Shown: positions 1 to 8,063 of the stretch, one piece after another
Position numbering within the stretch: the first letter of the stretch is position 1
How the letters are laid out: the number at the start of each line of letters is the position of its first letter
Assembly: GCA_016703645.1 (NCBI GenBank)
Contig: JADJBR010000007.1
Span: 1,488,001-1,552,000, forward strand
Direction: 5' to 3'
Source: Zoogloea sp.
GTDB lineage: Bacteria > Pseudomonadota > Gammaproteobacteria > Burkholderiales > Rhodocyclaceae
Length of the DNA stretch: 64,000 nt
Notes under the pieces: generated by a model
Told to the model about the DNA's origin: nothing
Seen by the model: only the letters and a program-made list of their open reading frames with translations
Database searches by the model: none
Program-made: the position numbers and the translations under genes

Positions 1-1211
1 GCCACCGGGCTGACCCCGGTGTAGGACAGCAGGATGGGCAGCAGCACCAGGTTGGTGAAGATCAGCACCGCCACGCCGATGCTGGCGGTGACGGCGAGAT
101 CCTGGATAACCTGGATGTCGATGACCATCAGCACCGCAAAACCCACCGCGTCGGCCAGCAGCGCCGTCATGCCGGCCAGGAAGAGGCGACGGAAGGTGTA
201 GCGCGCCGCCACGAGCTTGTGGGTGCCGCGGCCGATGTCCTGCATGATGCCGTTCATCTTCTGGGCGCCGTGGCTCATGCCGATGGCAAAGACCAGGAAG
301 GGCACCAGCACCGAGTAGGGATCGAGCTCGTAGCCCAGCGTCGGCAACAGGCCAAGCAGCCACACCACGGCGATCATCGAGCACAGCACCACCAGCAGCG
401 TGCTGCGCCAGCAACGGGTGTACCAGAACAGCACCGCCGTGCAGATGGCGATGGCGGCGGCGAAGAACAGCAGCACCTGCTGCAGGCCTTCGATCAGGTC
501 GCCCACCACCTTGGCGAAACCGGTGACGTGGATGGCGATCTTGTCGGACTCGTATTTGGCGCGCAGGGCTTCGATGCGTTGCGAGAGCTCGTGGTAATCG
601 ATGCGCGCACCGGTTTCGGCCACCTTGTCCTGCAGCGGCACCAGCACGATGCTCGACTTGTAGTTGGCGGCGACTAGCTGGCCGATCTCGCCGGAGCGCT
701 CCACGTTGAGGCGCACCTGGGCCAGGCTTTCCGGAGAACCGTCGTAGTCGTCGGGCACCACCGGGCCCCCGTCGAGGCCTTCCTCGGTCACGCCGGTCCA
801 GCGCACCGAGGGCGTCCACAAGGACTTCATGTAGGGACGGTCGACGCCGGGGTACAGGAACAGCTCGTCGGAGATCTTCTTCACCGTGTCGAGGTAGTCC
901 GGGTCGAAGATGTCGCCGTTTTTGGCTTCGATGGCGATGCGCAGGCTGTTTCCCATGCCGGCCAGCTGGCCGCGGTTTTCGAGGAAGTTGACGATGTACG
1001 GGTGCTTCGTCGGGATCATCTTCTCGAAGGCGGCGTTCAGCGACAGGCCGAGGGCCTTGTAGCCGAGCACAGCGCTGATCAGCGCGCACAACACGACGAT
1101 GACCAGGCGGTTGTTGAACAGCAGGCGCTCGGGGAGCGTGCCGGAGCGGGTGTCGAAATCCGCTATGTCGCGGATCACCACGCCTTCGGGAATGTCGTGA
1201 GCGTGGCTCAT
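1..1211 (-). CDS. RND-superfamily (MMPL-type) exporter, N-terminal part, cut by window edge
   Basis: The reading frame is open from an ATG at 1211 to the left edge, giving about 403 residues. After a short cytoplasmic start there is one membrane helix (about residues 28-48), then a long soluble periplasmic loop, then at least four further helices, including the segments LLVVLCSMIAVVWLLGLL and VLVPFLVFAIGMSHGA. This is the layout of the first half of RND/MMPL transporters; the second half lies outside the window. The ATG overlaps the TGA of the upstream Ycf48-like gene (ATGA), so the two are translationally coupled. As the last visible gene of the DUF1302-DUF1329-Ycf48-RND operon it probably moves a hydrophobic compound or lipid across the envelope. 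The substrate cannot be told from sequence. Confidence 0.85.
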   Translation of the reverse strand, partial: MSHAHDIPEGVVIRDIADFDTRSGTLPERLLFNNRLVIVVLCALISAVLGYKALGLSLNAAFEKMIPTKHPYIVNFLENRGQLAGMGNSLRIAIEAKNGDIFDPDYLDTVKKISDELFLYPGVDRPYMKSLWTPSVRWTGVTEEGLDGGPVVPDDYDGSPESLAQVRLNVERSGEIGQLVAANYKSSIVLVPLQDKVAETGARIDYHELSQRIEALRAKYESDKIAIHVTGFAKVVGDLIEGLQQVLLFFAAAIAICTAVLFWYTRCWRSTLLVVLCSMIAVVWLLGLLPTLGYELDPYSVLVPFLVFAIGMSHGAQKMNGIMQDIGRGTHKLVAARYTFRRLFLAGMTALLADAVGFAVLMVIDIQVIQDLAVTASIGVAVLIFTNLVLLPILLSYTGVSPV

Positions 1212-2326
1212 TGCTTGGCTTCCGCGGTGAGGGTTGCGGGCTCAACGCGGCTTGCGCCGCGGGCTCCGGAGACAATCAGGGCGCCATCGGCGGCCTGCAC
1301 CATGCCGGTCAGGCCGGTGGGCAGAGCGGTAGCGAGGGGAACGAAACGAATGGCGGCGGAATCACCGCGCAGCAGGCGGCCACTCTCGTCGGCAAGCAGC
1401 AGGCTGCCGTCGGCCAGGCGCAGGCCGGCGCTGAGGGTCACCGGCTGGGCCAGCTCGATACGGTTCCAGCTGGCGCCACCATCGGCGCTGCGCCACACGT
1501 TGCCGCGCAGACCGTAGGCCAGCAGCCCGCCGTCGGCCACTTCAAGGGCGCCAAAAAAGGTGCCGGTGTAGGGCGTGGTGAGGCGCTGGAAGCTGGCTCC
1601 GCCGTCGGTCGAGCGGATCAGGGTGCCCTGCTCACCGGCCAGCAGCAGTCGGCCACCGGCTTCGCCCACGGCGTAGAGGTGTTTGCCGCCGGGGTTGGGG
1701 ATGCGTGCCATCAGCGACGCCCAGGTCTTGCCACCATCCTGGGTGACCAGGGCCAGCCCGTAGGCACCCACCACCCAGCCCCGGTTGGCATCGGCAAAGT
1801 GCAGGCCCAGGAAGGGCTTGTCCGGCCCGTCCTGCACCAGGCCCTCGGCCTCGCGCTGGTGCTTCAGCGCGGCGGGGTCGCCACTGGCGGCCGCAGCCCG
1901 GGCGGCCTCGGCGACGATCTTTGCCGCGGTCACGCCATCGAGCTGGCGCTGCCAGGTATCGCCGCCGTCAGCGCTGTGCAGCACCACACCGCTGTGGCCC
2001 ACCGCCCAGCCGAGCGTGTCGGAGACAAACCGGACCTGGGTCAGGGCCACGCTGACGGGAACGCTCCGGGCCTGCCGCCAACTGCGGCCGTCATCGTCGG
2101 AGAGCAGCACCAGGCCACGCTCGCCCACCGACACCAGGCGCTTGCCGGCCCGGGTAACCGAGAGTTGCAGGGAAGCGGCCGCACGCACATTGGCCTGGGC
2201 CGGCTGGGCCAGCAGATCGGGAACCGCCCGGGTGGCGTCGCCTCCCGCAGCGAAGGCCGTGGCCACCGCAAGGGCGGCACAGGAGAGGGTCGCAACCAGG
2301 CCGCGACCGGAGAGAAAGGCTTGCAT
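1208..2326 (-). CDS. Ycf48/BNR-repeat beta-propeller protein, exported
   Basis: 372 residues with an N-terminal signal peptide (hydrophobic stretch after MQAFLSGRG, cleavage near AFAAG). Repeated Asp-box/BNR motifs of the S-x-D-x-G-x-x-W type are visible (SDDDGRSW, SADGGDTW, TQDGGKTW, STDGGASF, SADGGASW), spaced as in a six- or seven-bladed propeller of the Ycf48/sialidase-like type. In oxygenic phototrophs Ycf48 is a photosystem II assembly factor; in heterotrophic proteobacteria this family sits next to DUF1302, DUF1329 and RND exporter genes, as here, and its role is not established. The 3' end overlaps the RND exporter start. Upstream, between it and the DUF1329 gene, lies copy 1 of an intergenic repeat. 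Most likely a periplasmic accessory of the exporter. Confidence 0.82.
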   Translation of the reverse strand: MQAFLSGRGLVATLSCAALAVATAFAAGGDATRAVPDLLAQPAQANVRAAASLQLSVTRAGKRLVSVGERGLVLLSDDDGRSWRQARSVPVSVALTQVRFVSDTLGWAVGHSGVVLHSADGGDTWQRQLDGVTAAKIVAEAARAAAASGDPAALKHQREAEGLVQDGPDKPFLGLHFADANRGWVVGAYGLALVTQDGGKTWASLMARIPNPGGKHLYAVGEAGGRLLLAGEQGTLIRSTDGGASFQRLTTPYTGTFFGALEVADGGLLAYGLRGNVWRSADGGASWNRIELAQPVTLSAGLRLADGSLLLADESGRLLRGDSAAIRFVPLATALPTGLTGMVQAADGALIVSGARGASRVEPATLTAEAKQ

Positions 2327-2378
2327 CGTCGAATACCTGAATCCGGGCTACCGAAAATAAGAACCCGACGCGTGCCAG

Positions 2379-2479
2379 GAAATCGTGGCGAGCGGTTCGA
2401 GTCCGCTCCGGGAAGCGCAGCCGTACCTGGGTACGGCGCGCATCACGGGAGCGAAATCGAGCCGCGCAGCAGATTTACT
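2379..2479. repeat. Dispersed intergenic repeat, copy 1 (~101 bp)
   Basis: Closely matches 7954-8054 at the same length, without gaps. The core holds a perfect 6-bp inverted repeat, CCGTAC-CTGG-GTACGG, whose loop differs from copy 2 while the stem is identical. The outer ends (gaaatcg at one side, gattta at the other) make the whole element an imperfect palindrome. It ends 9 nt from the stop of the DUF1329 gene. Confidence 0.85.
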
Positions 2480-2487
2480 GGCGCGCG

Positions 2488-3840
2488 TCAGCGGGCGGCT
2501 TCGGCGGCCACCGCATCGCCGGTGAAGTAGGTTTCCTTCTTGCGCGGCACGATCTTGAAGTCCTCGTCATTAAGCGCCTGGATGACGCTCATCGTGTTGG
2601 CCTGCAGGTTGAACACCGTGGAGGTTTTCATCATCGTGCCCGGCAACGAAGGCACCACGAAAGGCGTGACCTGGGTGGTGCGCCACAGCTTGCCTTCGGC
2701 GTCGAAGCCATCCACCAGACTGATCAGCCAGGTGTCTTCGTCCAGGTAGTACTTGCGCTTGGGCACGGCGTGACGCTTGCCGGCTGCCACGTTGGCTTCG
2801 ACGACCCACACGCGGTGCTTTTCCCAGCGCACCACGTCCGGGTTGAGGTGATGCTTGCCGATGGCGTCGTCCAGCTTGGCACCGATGAAACCGTTGTTGT
2901 TGTACGGAATCAGCATTTCCTTCTTGCCGATGAGCTTCCACTGGAAGCGGTCGAGGGCACCGAAGAAGCCCTGCACTTCGTCGAAGTAGTTGGCACCGGA
3001 AGCCACGAAGTCAGGCGTGTCGTAGGACACCGTCGGCGCACGCCGCACGCGGCGCTGACCGACCAGGTATTGCCAGGCCTGGCGCGATTGCTTCATGTCG
3101 ATGCTGTCGCGGATGACCAGCGATTCGCCGGCCTTGAAGGGCGGCTCCAGGGTGTTGAAGCGCAGGATGGCGTATTCGCCGGACCAGCTTTCGGGGGTCG
3201 CGTCCTTGTAGTACTGGGGGTACTGGAAGGCGATCTCGTTGCGGGTGGCCAGGGTCTTGCTGCCGTCGGCGTTGCCGACGATGTTCTTGAAACGGTACTC
3301 GATGGACTCGGCCTCAAGCCGCATCAGGTAGTTCCACATCACCTCGACGCCTTCCTTGGGGATGGGGAAGGGGGTGCCACCGATACAGCCCTCAAGGGAG
3401 TAGCCGCCGTCCTTGGTCTTGCAGCGGGTGGCGTTCTTGTAGACGTTGTCATACACCTCCTGGGGGGCCGCGGCGGTGCGGTGGGAGGGGTACACGTCGA
3501 GGCGGAAGCTGTCCGGATACTTGGCCAGCAGGGCCTTGCTGCCGTCCGACAGCAGGTCGGCGTACTGGGCGGCGTTCTTGGCGGTGATCTGGTAGAGGGG
3601 CTTTTCGTCGGCAAAGATCTGGGTGGGGATCACGCCCAGCTTCTTGCCCGGCAGGGGCTTGGTGATGCCGCCGTTCCAGGCCGGGATGCTGCCGTCCTTG
3701 TTGGCGGCCTTCTCACCGCCGAGGGGTGTCAGGGTGGTCTTGAGCTTGGCAGCCTCGTCAGCCGTCACGGCGGCATGGGCAGTCTGGCCGCCAGCCAGCG
3801 CGGCCATCAGGGCGGCGGCGATGATCGTCGTCTTGTTCAT
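2488..3840 (-). CDS. DUF1329 family exported protein
   Basis: 450 residues from the ATG at 3840, which has a good RBS (AAGGAGACATCC) and starts directly with a signal peptide (MNKTTIIAAALMAALAGG, cleavage near AHA). A longer frame to 3909 runs into the DUF1302 gene and is less likely. The mature part has the DUF1329 pattern: an N-terminal LTPLGGEKAANKDGSIPAWNGG stretch broken up by charged residues, an internal YRFKN region and a C-terminal part ending PRKKETYF. DUF1329 proteins have a fold related to LolA/LolB lipid-carrier proteins and always travel with DUF1302; they are thought to act in the periplasm or outer membrane. Only 22 nt separate it from the DUF1302 stop. Function is unproven; lipid or hydrophobic substrate handling is an inference from fold and context. 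Confidence 0.88.
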   Translation of the reverse strand: MNKTTIIAAALMAALAGGQTAHAAVTADEAAKLKTTLTPLGGEKAANKDGSIPAWNGGITKPLPGKKLGVIPTQIFADEKPLYQITAKNAAQYADLLSDGSKALLAKYPDSFRLDVYPSHRTAAAPQEVYDNVYKNATRCKTKDGGYSLEGCIGGTPFPIPKEGVEVMWNYLMRLEAESIEYRFKNIVGNADGSKTLATRNEIAFQYPQYYKDATPESWSGEYAILRFNTLEPPFKAGESLVIRDSIDMKQSRQAWQYLVGQRRVRRAPTVSYDTPDFVASGANYFDEVQGFFGALDRFQWKLIGKKEMLIPYNNNGFIGAKLDDAIGKHHLNPDVVRWEKHRVWVVEANVAAGKRHAVPKRKYYLDEDTWLISLVDGFDAEGKLWRTTQVTPFVVPSLPGTMMKTSTVFNLQANTMSVIQALNDEDFKIVPRKKETYFTGDAVAAEAAR

Positions 3841-3862
3841 GGATGTCTCCTTGTTTCCGGAA

Positions 3863-5548
3863 TCAGAAGGTGCGCTGGACCGACAGGGACACGAAGTCGC
3901 GGTCGCCATGGAAGTTCTGGTAGGACAGCTCGGGCACGGCCGTGCCGTAGCGCACCACCGAACCGGCCGAGCCGAAGTAATGGGTGTAGTTGAGGCCGGC
4001 CTGCCAGGTCTTCTGGTAGTCCGCCTTCACGCCCAGGCTGAAGTTGCCGCCCTGCTCGGCCGGGAACAACACACCGCTCACCGAGGAGCGCCCGCTGATG
4101 CCGTAGGAGAGGCCGATGGGCACCTGCAGATCGACGCCGGGCAGCACCTGGAAGTACTCGGGCTGGAAGATGAACTGCAGGGCGCTGGCATCCTTGGTGG
4201 CCAGGGGGTCGAGCTGGTTGGCGTTGTCGCTGATGGAGAGGCGGCGGTTGTAGGCAAACTCACCGATGAAGGAGGCGCCTTCCCACAGGGCGCCAGCGCC
4301 CAGCACGCTGAGGGCCGACACGTTGAGGTGCAGCGTCTTGCCCACCGGGAAGGCCGCACGGCGCTTGCCGTTGGAGTCGGCGCCGGTAATCACGGCGTTG
4401 CCGGAGGCCACCAGGGGCATGTTGTCGCGGAAGGACAGCTCGGCGGCCACATTGGTCTCACCCACCAGGGTGCTGATGCTGGCGCCGACGGTGCGGATGT
4501 TCTCGGCGTACACCATCACGTAGTCGCCAATGCTGCCGGCCTTCACATTGACGCCGGGGCGGGCATAGAACTGGGGCATCTTGTCGTGGAACTGGGCGGC
4601 GTAAAGGCCGTATTCCGTATCACCCGACTTGAGCTTGAGCTGGAAGCCACCCTGGCCCGAGTTGCGCGCCTCGATGTCCTGGCCGCGGTAAAGCACCGCA
4701 CCCGGGCCGAGGATCAGGGACTCACCCCCCGCATCCACGAAGTCGGCAAAGCTGAAGTAGCTGCCCGCCGCCGGCAGACGCGACTTGCGCCATTCCAACT
4801 GATAGTACGCGCCCGCCGACAGGGTCGGGCTGATCTGCACCTGGGTGGATACCTGCCCCACCGGGCGGGCGATCTCCTTGAACTGGGAGTTGGGCACTGA
4901 CAGGGCCTTGACCAGATCCAGCGGGGTCTGGGCGCCGGCAATACCGTTGTTGCCGAAGAACAGGCTCTCACCGTAGAGCTGGGTGAAACGCCCGCCCTTG
5001 ACGTTGACGTTGAGATCGCCAGGGGTGAGGTTGGCGTAGCCGAAGACGTCCATCAGCTCGGCCTTGCGGCCATGGAGCTGCTCGGTGGCCCGGGTGAATT
5101 CACCGGCCGGCACCGAGCGGGTGTTGACCAGTGCGCCACCCAGGGCACCCCGGTTGTCGTTGCCGCGGTTGTAAACGTCGTCGTACCAGGCGGCACCGCT
5201 GACGCGGAAGCCGAAGTCCTTGCGATAGCGGAATTCGAATTCGGAGAGCAGATCCAGGCGGTTGGAGATCAGGCCCTTGCCGAAATTCTGGTCGCCGTCG
5301 TTGGTGTTGGCCTGGGGGCCGAGGGAGTTGTCGGCCACCTTCGGATCAAGGCTGCGCACACGGAAGGCGTTGCTGTACTTGACGGTGTTATCCCAGGACA
5401 TCACCACATCGGGGTTGCCCGAGTCGATCTGGAATGCGGTGGCGGAGCCGCTCGCCAACATCGCCGCCGCAATGGCAGCAAGGGCATGGGGCTCACGGCA
5501 CCGGCTGGCATGGCGGGGTGCGCCCTCTCCGCGGAAACGTTCGTTCAT
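3863..5548 (-). CDS. DUF1302 family outer-membrane beta-barrel protein
   Basis: 561 residues from the ATG at 5548, preceded by a strong RBS (GAGGAGGAAGAC). An N-terminal signal peptide ends near the AMLASGSATA segment. The mature start (FQIDSGNPDVVMSWDNTVKY) is characteristic of DUF1302, followed by alternating amphipathic strands and a C-terminal aromatic residue (SVQRTF), as needed for Bam-dependent outer-membrane insertion. It is the first gene of a four-gene leftward operon with DUF1329, Ycf48-like and RND exporter genes, and is divergent from a LysR regulator. Probably an outer-membrane porin or channel for the exporter or for uptake of a hydrophobic substrate; the substrate is unknown. 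Confidence 0.88.
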   Translation of the reverse strand: MNERFRGEGAPRHASRCREPHALAAIAAAMLASGSATAFQIDSGNPDVVMSWDNTVKYSNAFRVRSLDPKVADNSLGPQANTNDGDQNFGKGLISNRLDLLSEFEFRYRKDFGFRVSGAAWYDDVYNRGNDNRGALGGALVNTRSVPAGEFTRATEQLHGRKAELMDVFGYANLTPGDLNVNVKGGRFTQLYGESLFFGNNGIAGAQTPLDLVKALSVPNSQFKEIARPVGQVSTQVQISPTLSAGAYYQLEWRKSRLPAAGSYFSFADFVDAGGESLILGPGAVLYRGQDIEARNSGQGGFQLKLKSGDTEYGLYAAQFHDKMPQFYARPGVNVKAGSIGDYVMVYAENIRTVGASISTLVGETNVAAELSFRDNMPLVASGNAVITGADSNGKRRAAFPVGKTLHLNVSALSVLGAGALWEGASFIGEFAYNRRLSISDNANQLDPLATKDASALQFIFQPEYFQVLPGVDLQVPIGLSYGISGRSSVSGVLFPAEQGGNFSLGVKADYQKTWQAGLNYTHYFGSAGSVVRYGTAVPELSYQNFHGDRDFVSLSVQRTF

Positions 5549-5743
5549 GTCTTCCTCCTCCTTCGTGTGTGTCTTGCGTCTTGTTACCCGACCGGCCCAG
5601 GCCCTGCGCCTGGAAAACAGCGGGCTGAAGCGCAAGTTATCGACTGGGAGGATTACCGTCCAATACCATTATTTCCCTCATTCAATACCCACAGAGTATG
5701 ATAAGACCCGGCGCCAGCCGGGCGCCCGGACCAGGAGATCACC
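5549..5743. promoter_or_regulatory. Divergent promoter region between DUF1302 operon and LysR gene, with a direct repeat
   Basis: This 195-bp intergenic region must hold both promoters. It contains two identical CAATACC heptamers at 5661-5667 and 5683-5689, 22 bp apart (two helical turns), next to an AT-rich stretch. LysR regulators usually bind between their own gene and the divergent target, so these repeats are candidate contacts. No clear T-N11-A palindrome was picked out; the assignment is tentative. Confidence 0.4.
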
Positions 5744-6634
5744 ATGGATTTGCGCCACTTGCGCTACTTCGTTGCCGTGGCCGAGGAAGAGAACATCGGT
5801 CGTGCCGCCTCACGCCTGCATATCTCCCAGCCGCCGCTGACCCGCCAGATCCAGCAACTGGAAGAGGAACTGGGCGTCACCCTGTTCACCCGCACCCCCC
5901 GGGGCATGACGCTGACCCAGGCGGGCGAGCTCTTCCTGGATGAAGCGCGCAACATCCGTGCGCTGGTGGAGCAGGCCACCGAGCGCACCCAGCGGGCCGG
6001 TCAGGGCAAGCTCGGGCGCATCGATGTGGCGATCTTTGGCTCAGCCATCCTGGACGCCATTCCGAAACTGCTGCTGGCCTTCCGCAACCGCCACCCGGAC
6101 GTGAAGGTGGTGTTGCACACCATGACCAAGGCGGAGCAGATCGAGGCCCTGCGCCAACGCCGCATCTCGGTGGGCTTCAACCGCATGCTGGCGCCCCTCG
6201 AAGATCTGGAGACCCGGCAGGTCACCACCGAGAAACTGCTGCTGGCCGTGCGCGCCGACCATCCGCTGGCCCGGCTGGAGAGCATTCCCTTTGCCGAGCT
6301 GCAGCACCACCCCCTGGTGCTCTTCCCCACCGGGGCCCGGCCAAGCTTCATCGACAAGGTGATCGGCCTGTGCAGCGAACGCGGCTTTCAGCCGAAGATC
6401 TCCCAGGAGGTGGGTGATGCGGTGACGGGGGTGGCCCTTGTGGCAGGGGGTTTCGGAGTGTGCCTGGTCCCCGAGTCGGCCACCACGCTGCAGTTTCCCG
6501 GCGTGGTCTACGCGCCCCTCTCGGACACGCCGCCCAACTTCCATGTGGACCTGAGCTGCCTCTACCGCAAGGGCGATGCCTCCCCCATCCTCGCGGCATT
6601 TCTGCAGACGGTGGCGGAATACGGCAAGAGCTGA
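5744..6634 (+). CDS. LysR family transcriptional regulator
   Basis: 296 residues, typical of the family. The N-terminal winged helix-turn-helix (residues 1-60) shows the usual pattern LRYFVAVAEEENIGRAASRL then HISQPPLTRQIQQLEEELG, followed by the linker helix and a two-lobed effector-binding domain (about 90-290). The start ATG has AGGAGATCACC upstream. It is divergent from the DUF1302 operon across 195 bp and is its likely regulator. The HISQPPLTRQI recognition helix and the region after it resemble BenM/CatM-like activators of aromatic catabolism, so an aromatic or organic-acid inducer is possible but unproven. Confidence 0.93.
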   Translation: MDLRHLRYFVAVAEEENIGRAASRLHISQPPLTRQIQQLEEELGVTLFTRTPRGMTLTQAGELFLDEARNIRALVEQATERTQRAGQGKLGRIDVAIFGSAILDAIPKLLLAFRNRHPDVKVVLHTMTKAEQIEALRQRRISVGFNRMLAPLEDLETRQVTTEKLLLAVRADHPLARLESIPFAELQHHPLVLFPTGARPSFIDKVIGLCSERGFQPKISQEVGDAVTGVALVAGGFGVCLVPESATTLQFPGVVYAPLSDTPPNFHVDLSCLYRKGDASPILAAFLQTVAEYGKS

Positions 6635-6742
6635 AGCGACGGCCACGGGGGCTTCGTCACGGGATCTTAACGGCGGGGGGCTAGATTGGCATGTCCTACC
6701 CGCACACGAATCCCGGAATATCCATCGACGGAGCCCCGCCCC

Positions 6743-7891
6743 ATGAAGATCAAGTCCCTCCTCCCGCTGCTCTCCCTCGCCCTCCTCCAGGCCTGCGGCG
6801 GAAGCGACGACGACAACCCCGCCTTCAAGACCCTGTCCGGCAACGCACCGCTGGTGATCGGCCACCGGGGTTCATCGGGCACCCTGCCCGAGCACACCCT
6901 GGAGTCCTACAAGGCGGCCATCGAGCAAGGTGCCGACTACATCGAGCCCGACCTGGTGCTGACCAAGGATGGCGTCATGATCGCCCGTCATGAGCCGATG
7001 CTGGATGGCACCACCGACGTGGCCAGCAAGTTCCCCGAGTCGCGCAAGAGCACCCGCAATGTGGATGGCGTGCCCACCACGGCCTACTTCGCGAGTGACT
7101 TCACCCTGGCCGAGATCCGCACCCTGCGCGCCCTGCAGGCCCGCGCCAATCGCTCCCAGGCCTACAACGGCCTGTTCGGCATCCCGACCCTGGATGAGGT
7201 CATCGCCCTGGCCAAGTCGGAAGGCACGCGGCTCGGCCGTACCGTGGGTATCTACCCGGAGATCAAGCACTCCACCTACCATGCCGACGAAGTGCGCTTC
7301 GGGGCCAATGTGTTCGAGGACAAGCTGCTGACCACCCTGCACACGGCCTACGGCAACGTGGCGAGCGCACCGGTGTTCATCCAGTCCTTCGAGGTCAGCA
7401 ACCTGCAGTACCTCAACACCAAGACCAACATCAAGCTGGTGCAGTTGATCGATGCCGACGACGTCAAGGACGACGGCAGCATGTCGCTGGTGGCGCCCTA
7501 TCACAAGCCCTATGACTTCGTGGTCAAGAACGACGGCCGCAGCTTTGCCGATCTGCTGACCTCGTCGGGCCTGGACTTCGTCAAGACCTACGCCGACGCC
7601 GTGGGGCCGTGGAAACCCTATCTGGTGAAGACCGTCAATGACGGCGTGGAGCGCACCGGCGACACCACCCTGACCATCAACGATCGGCGCGTGGACGGCA
7701 GCACCGGGGTGATCGAGCTGGCCCACCAGAAGGGCCTGATGGTGCACACCTGGACCTTCCGCGACGATGCCAGCGGCTACGGCTTCAAGGATCCGAAGGC
7801 CGAGATGCAGTACTACATGCGCCTGGGCATCGACGGCGTGTTCACCGACTTCCCGGCCACCGGCGTGGCGGCACTCCAGGGAATCAAATAA
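6743..7891 (+). CDS. Lipoprotein glycerophosphodiester phosphodiesterase (GlpQ-like)
   Basis: 382 residues from the ATG at 6743; the upstream in-frame extension has no function and the real start opens a lipoprotein signal with lipobox LLQAC (Cys18). The catalytic domain begins with IGHRGSSGTLPEHT (catalytic His and the Glu that binds metal), then EPDLVLTKDG (second metal ligands) and ARHEP (second catalytic His), all present. It hydrolyses glycerophosphodiesters to glycerol-3-phosphate and an alcohol, probably on the periplasmic face of a membrane. It stands alone, convergent with chrA. A 10-bp hairpin follows the stop. Confidence 0.92.
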   Translation: MKIKSLLPLLSLALLQACGGSDDDNPAFKTLSGNAPLVIGHRGSSGTLPEHTLESYKAAIEQGADYIEPDLVLTKDGVMIARHEPMLDGTTDVASKFPESRKSTRNVDGVPTTAYFASDFTLAEIRTLRALQARANRSQAYNGLFGIPTLDEVIALAKSEGTRLGRTVGIYPEIKHSTYHADEVRFGANVFEDKLLTTLHTAYGNVASAPVFIQSFEVSNLQYLNTKTNIKLVQLIDADDVKDDGSMSLVAPYHKPYDFVVKNDGRSFADLLTSSGLDFVKTYADAVGPWKPYLVKTVNDGVERTGDTTLTINDRRVDGSTGVIELAHQKGLMVHTWTFRDDASGYGFKDPKAEMQYYMRLGIDGVFTDFPATGVAALQGIK

Positions 7892-7910
7892 GCCCGGCCT
7901 CCGCAAAGAC

Positions 7911-7934
7911 GCAGGGCACGCCCCCGTGCCCTGC
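7911..7934 (+). terminator. Hairpin after the glycerophosphodiesterase gene
   Basis: Perfect 10-bp stem (gcagggcacg / cgtgccctgc) with a CCCC loop, 20 nt after the stop. There is no T tract, so it may be a weak or factor-dependent terminator. Confidence 0.45.
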
Positions 7935-7953
7935 GGGGCTCAGAGTGGTTGAA

Positions 7954-8054
7954 GAAATCGTAGCGAGCGGTTCGAGTTCGCCCCGGGAAGCGCAGCCGTA
8001 CACGGGTACGGTGAGCAGCCCAGGGGCGAAATCGGGCTGCGCAGTCGATTTACT
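7954..8054. repeat. Dispersed intergenic repeat, copy 2 (~101 bp)
   Basis: Second copy of the element at 2379-2479, same length and orientation. The central inverted repeat is CCGTAC-ACGG-GTACGG, with the same stem as copy 1 but a different loop. It lies between the convergent stops of the glycerophosphodiesterase gene and chrA, 9 nt from the chrA stop, the same offset from a leftward stop codon as copy 1. Confidence 0.85.
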
Positions 8055-8063
8055 CACGCCCTA

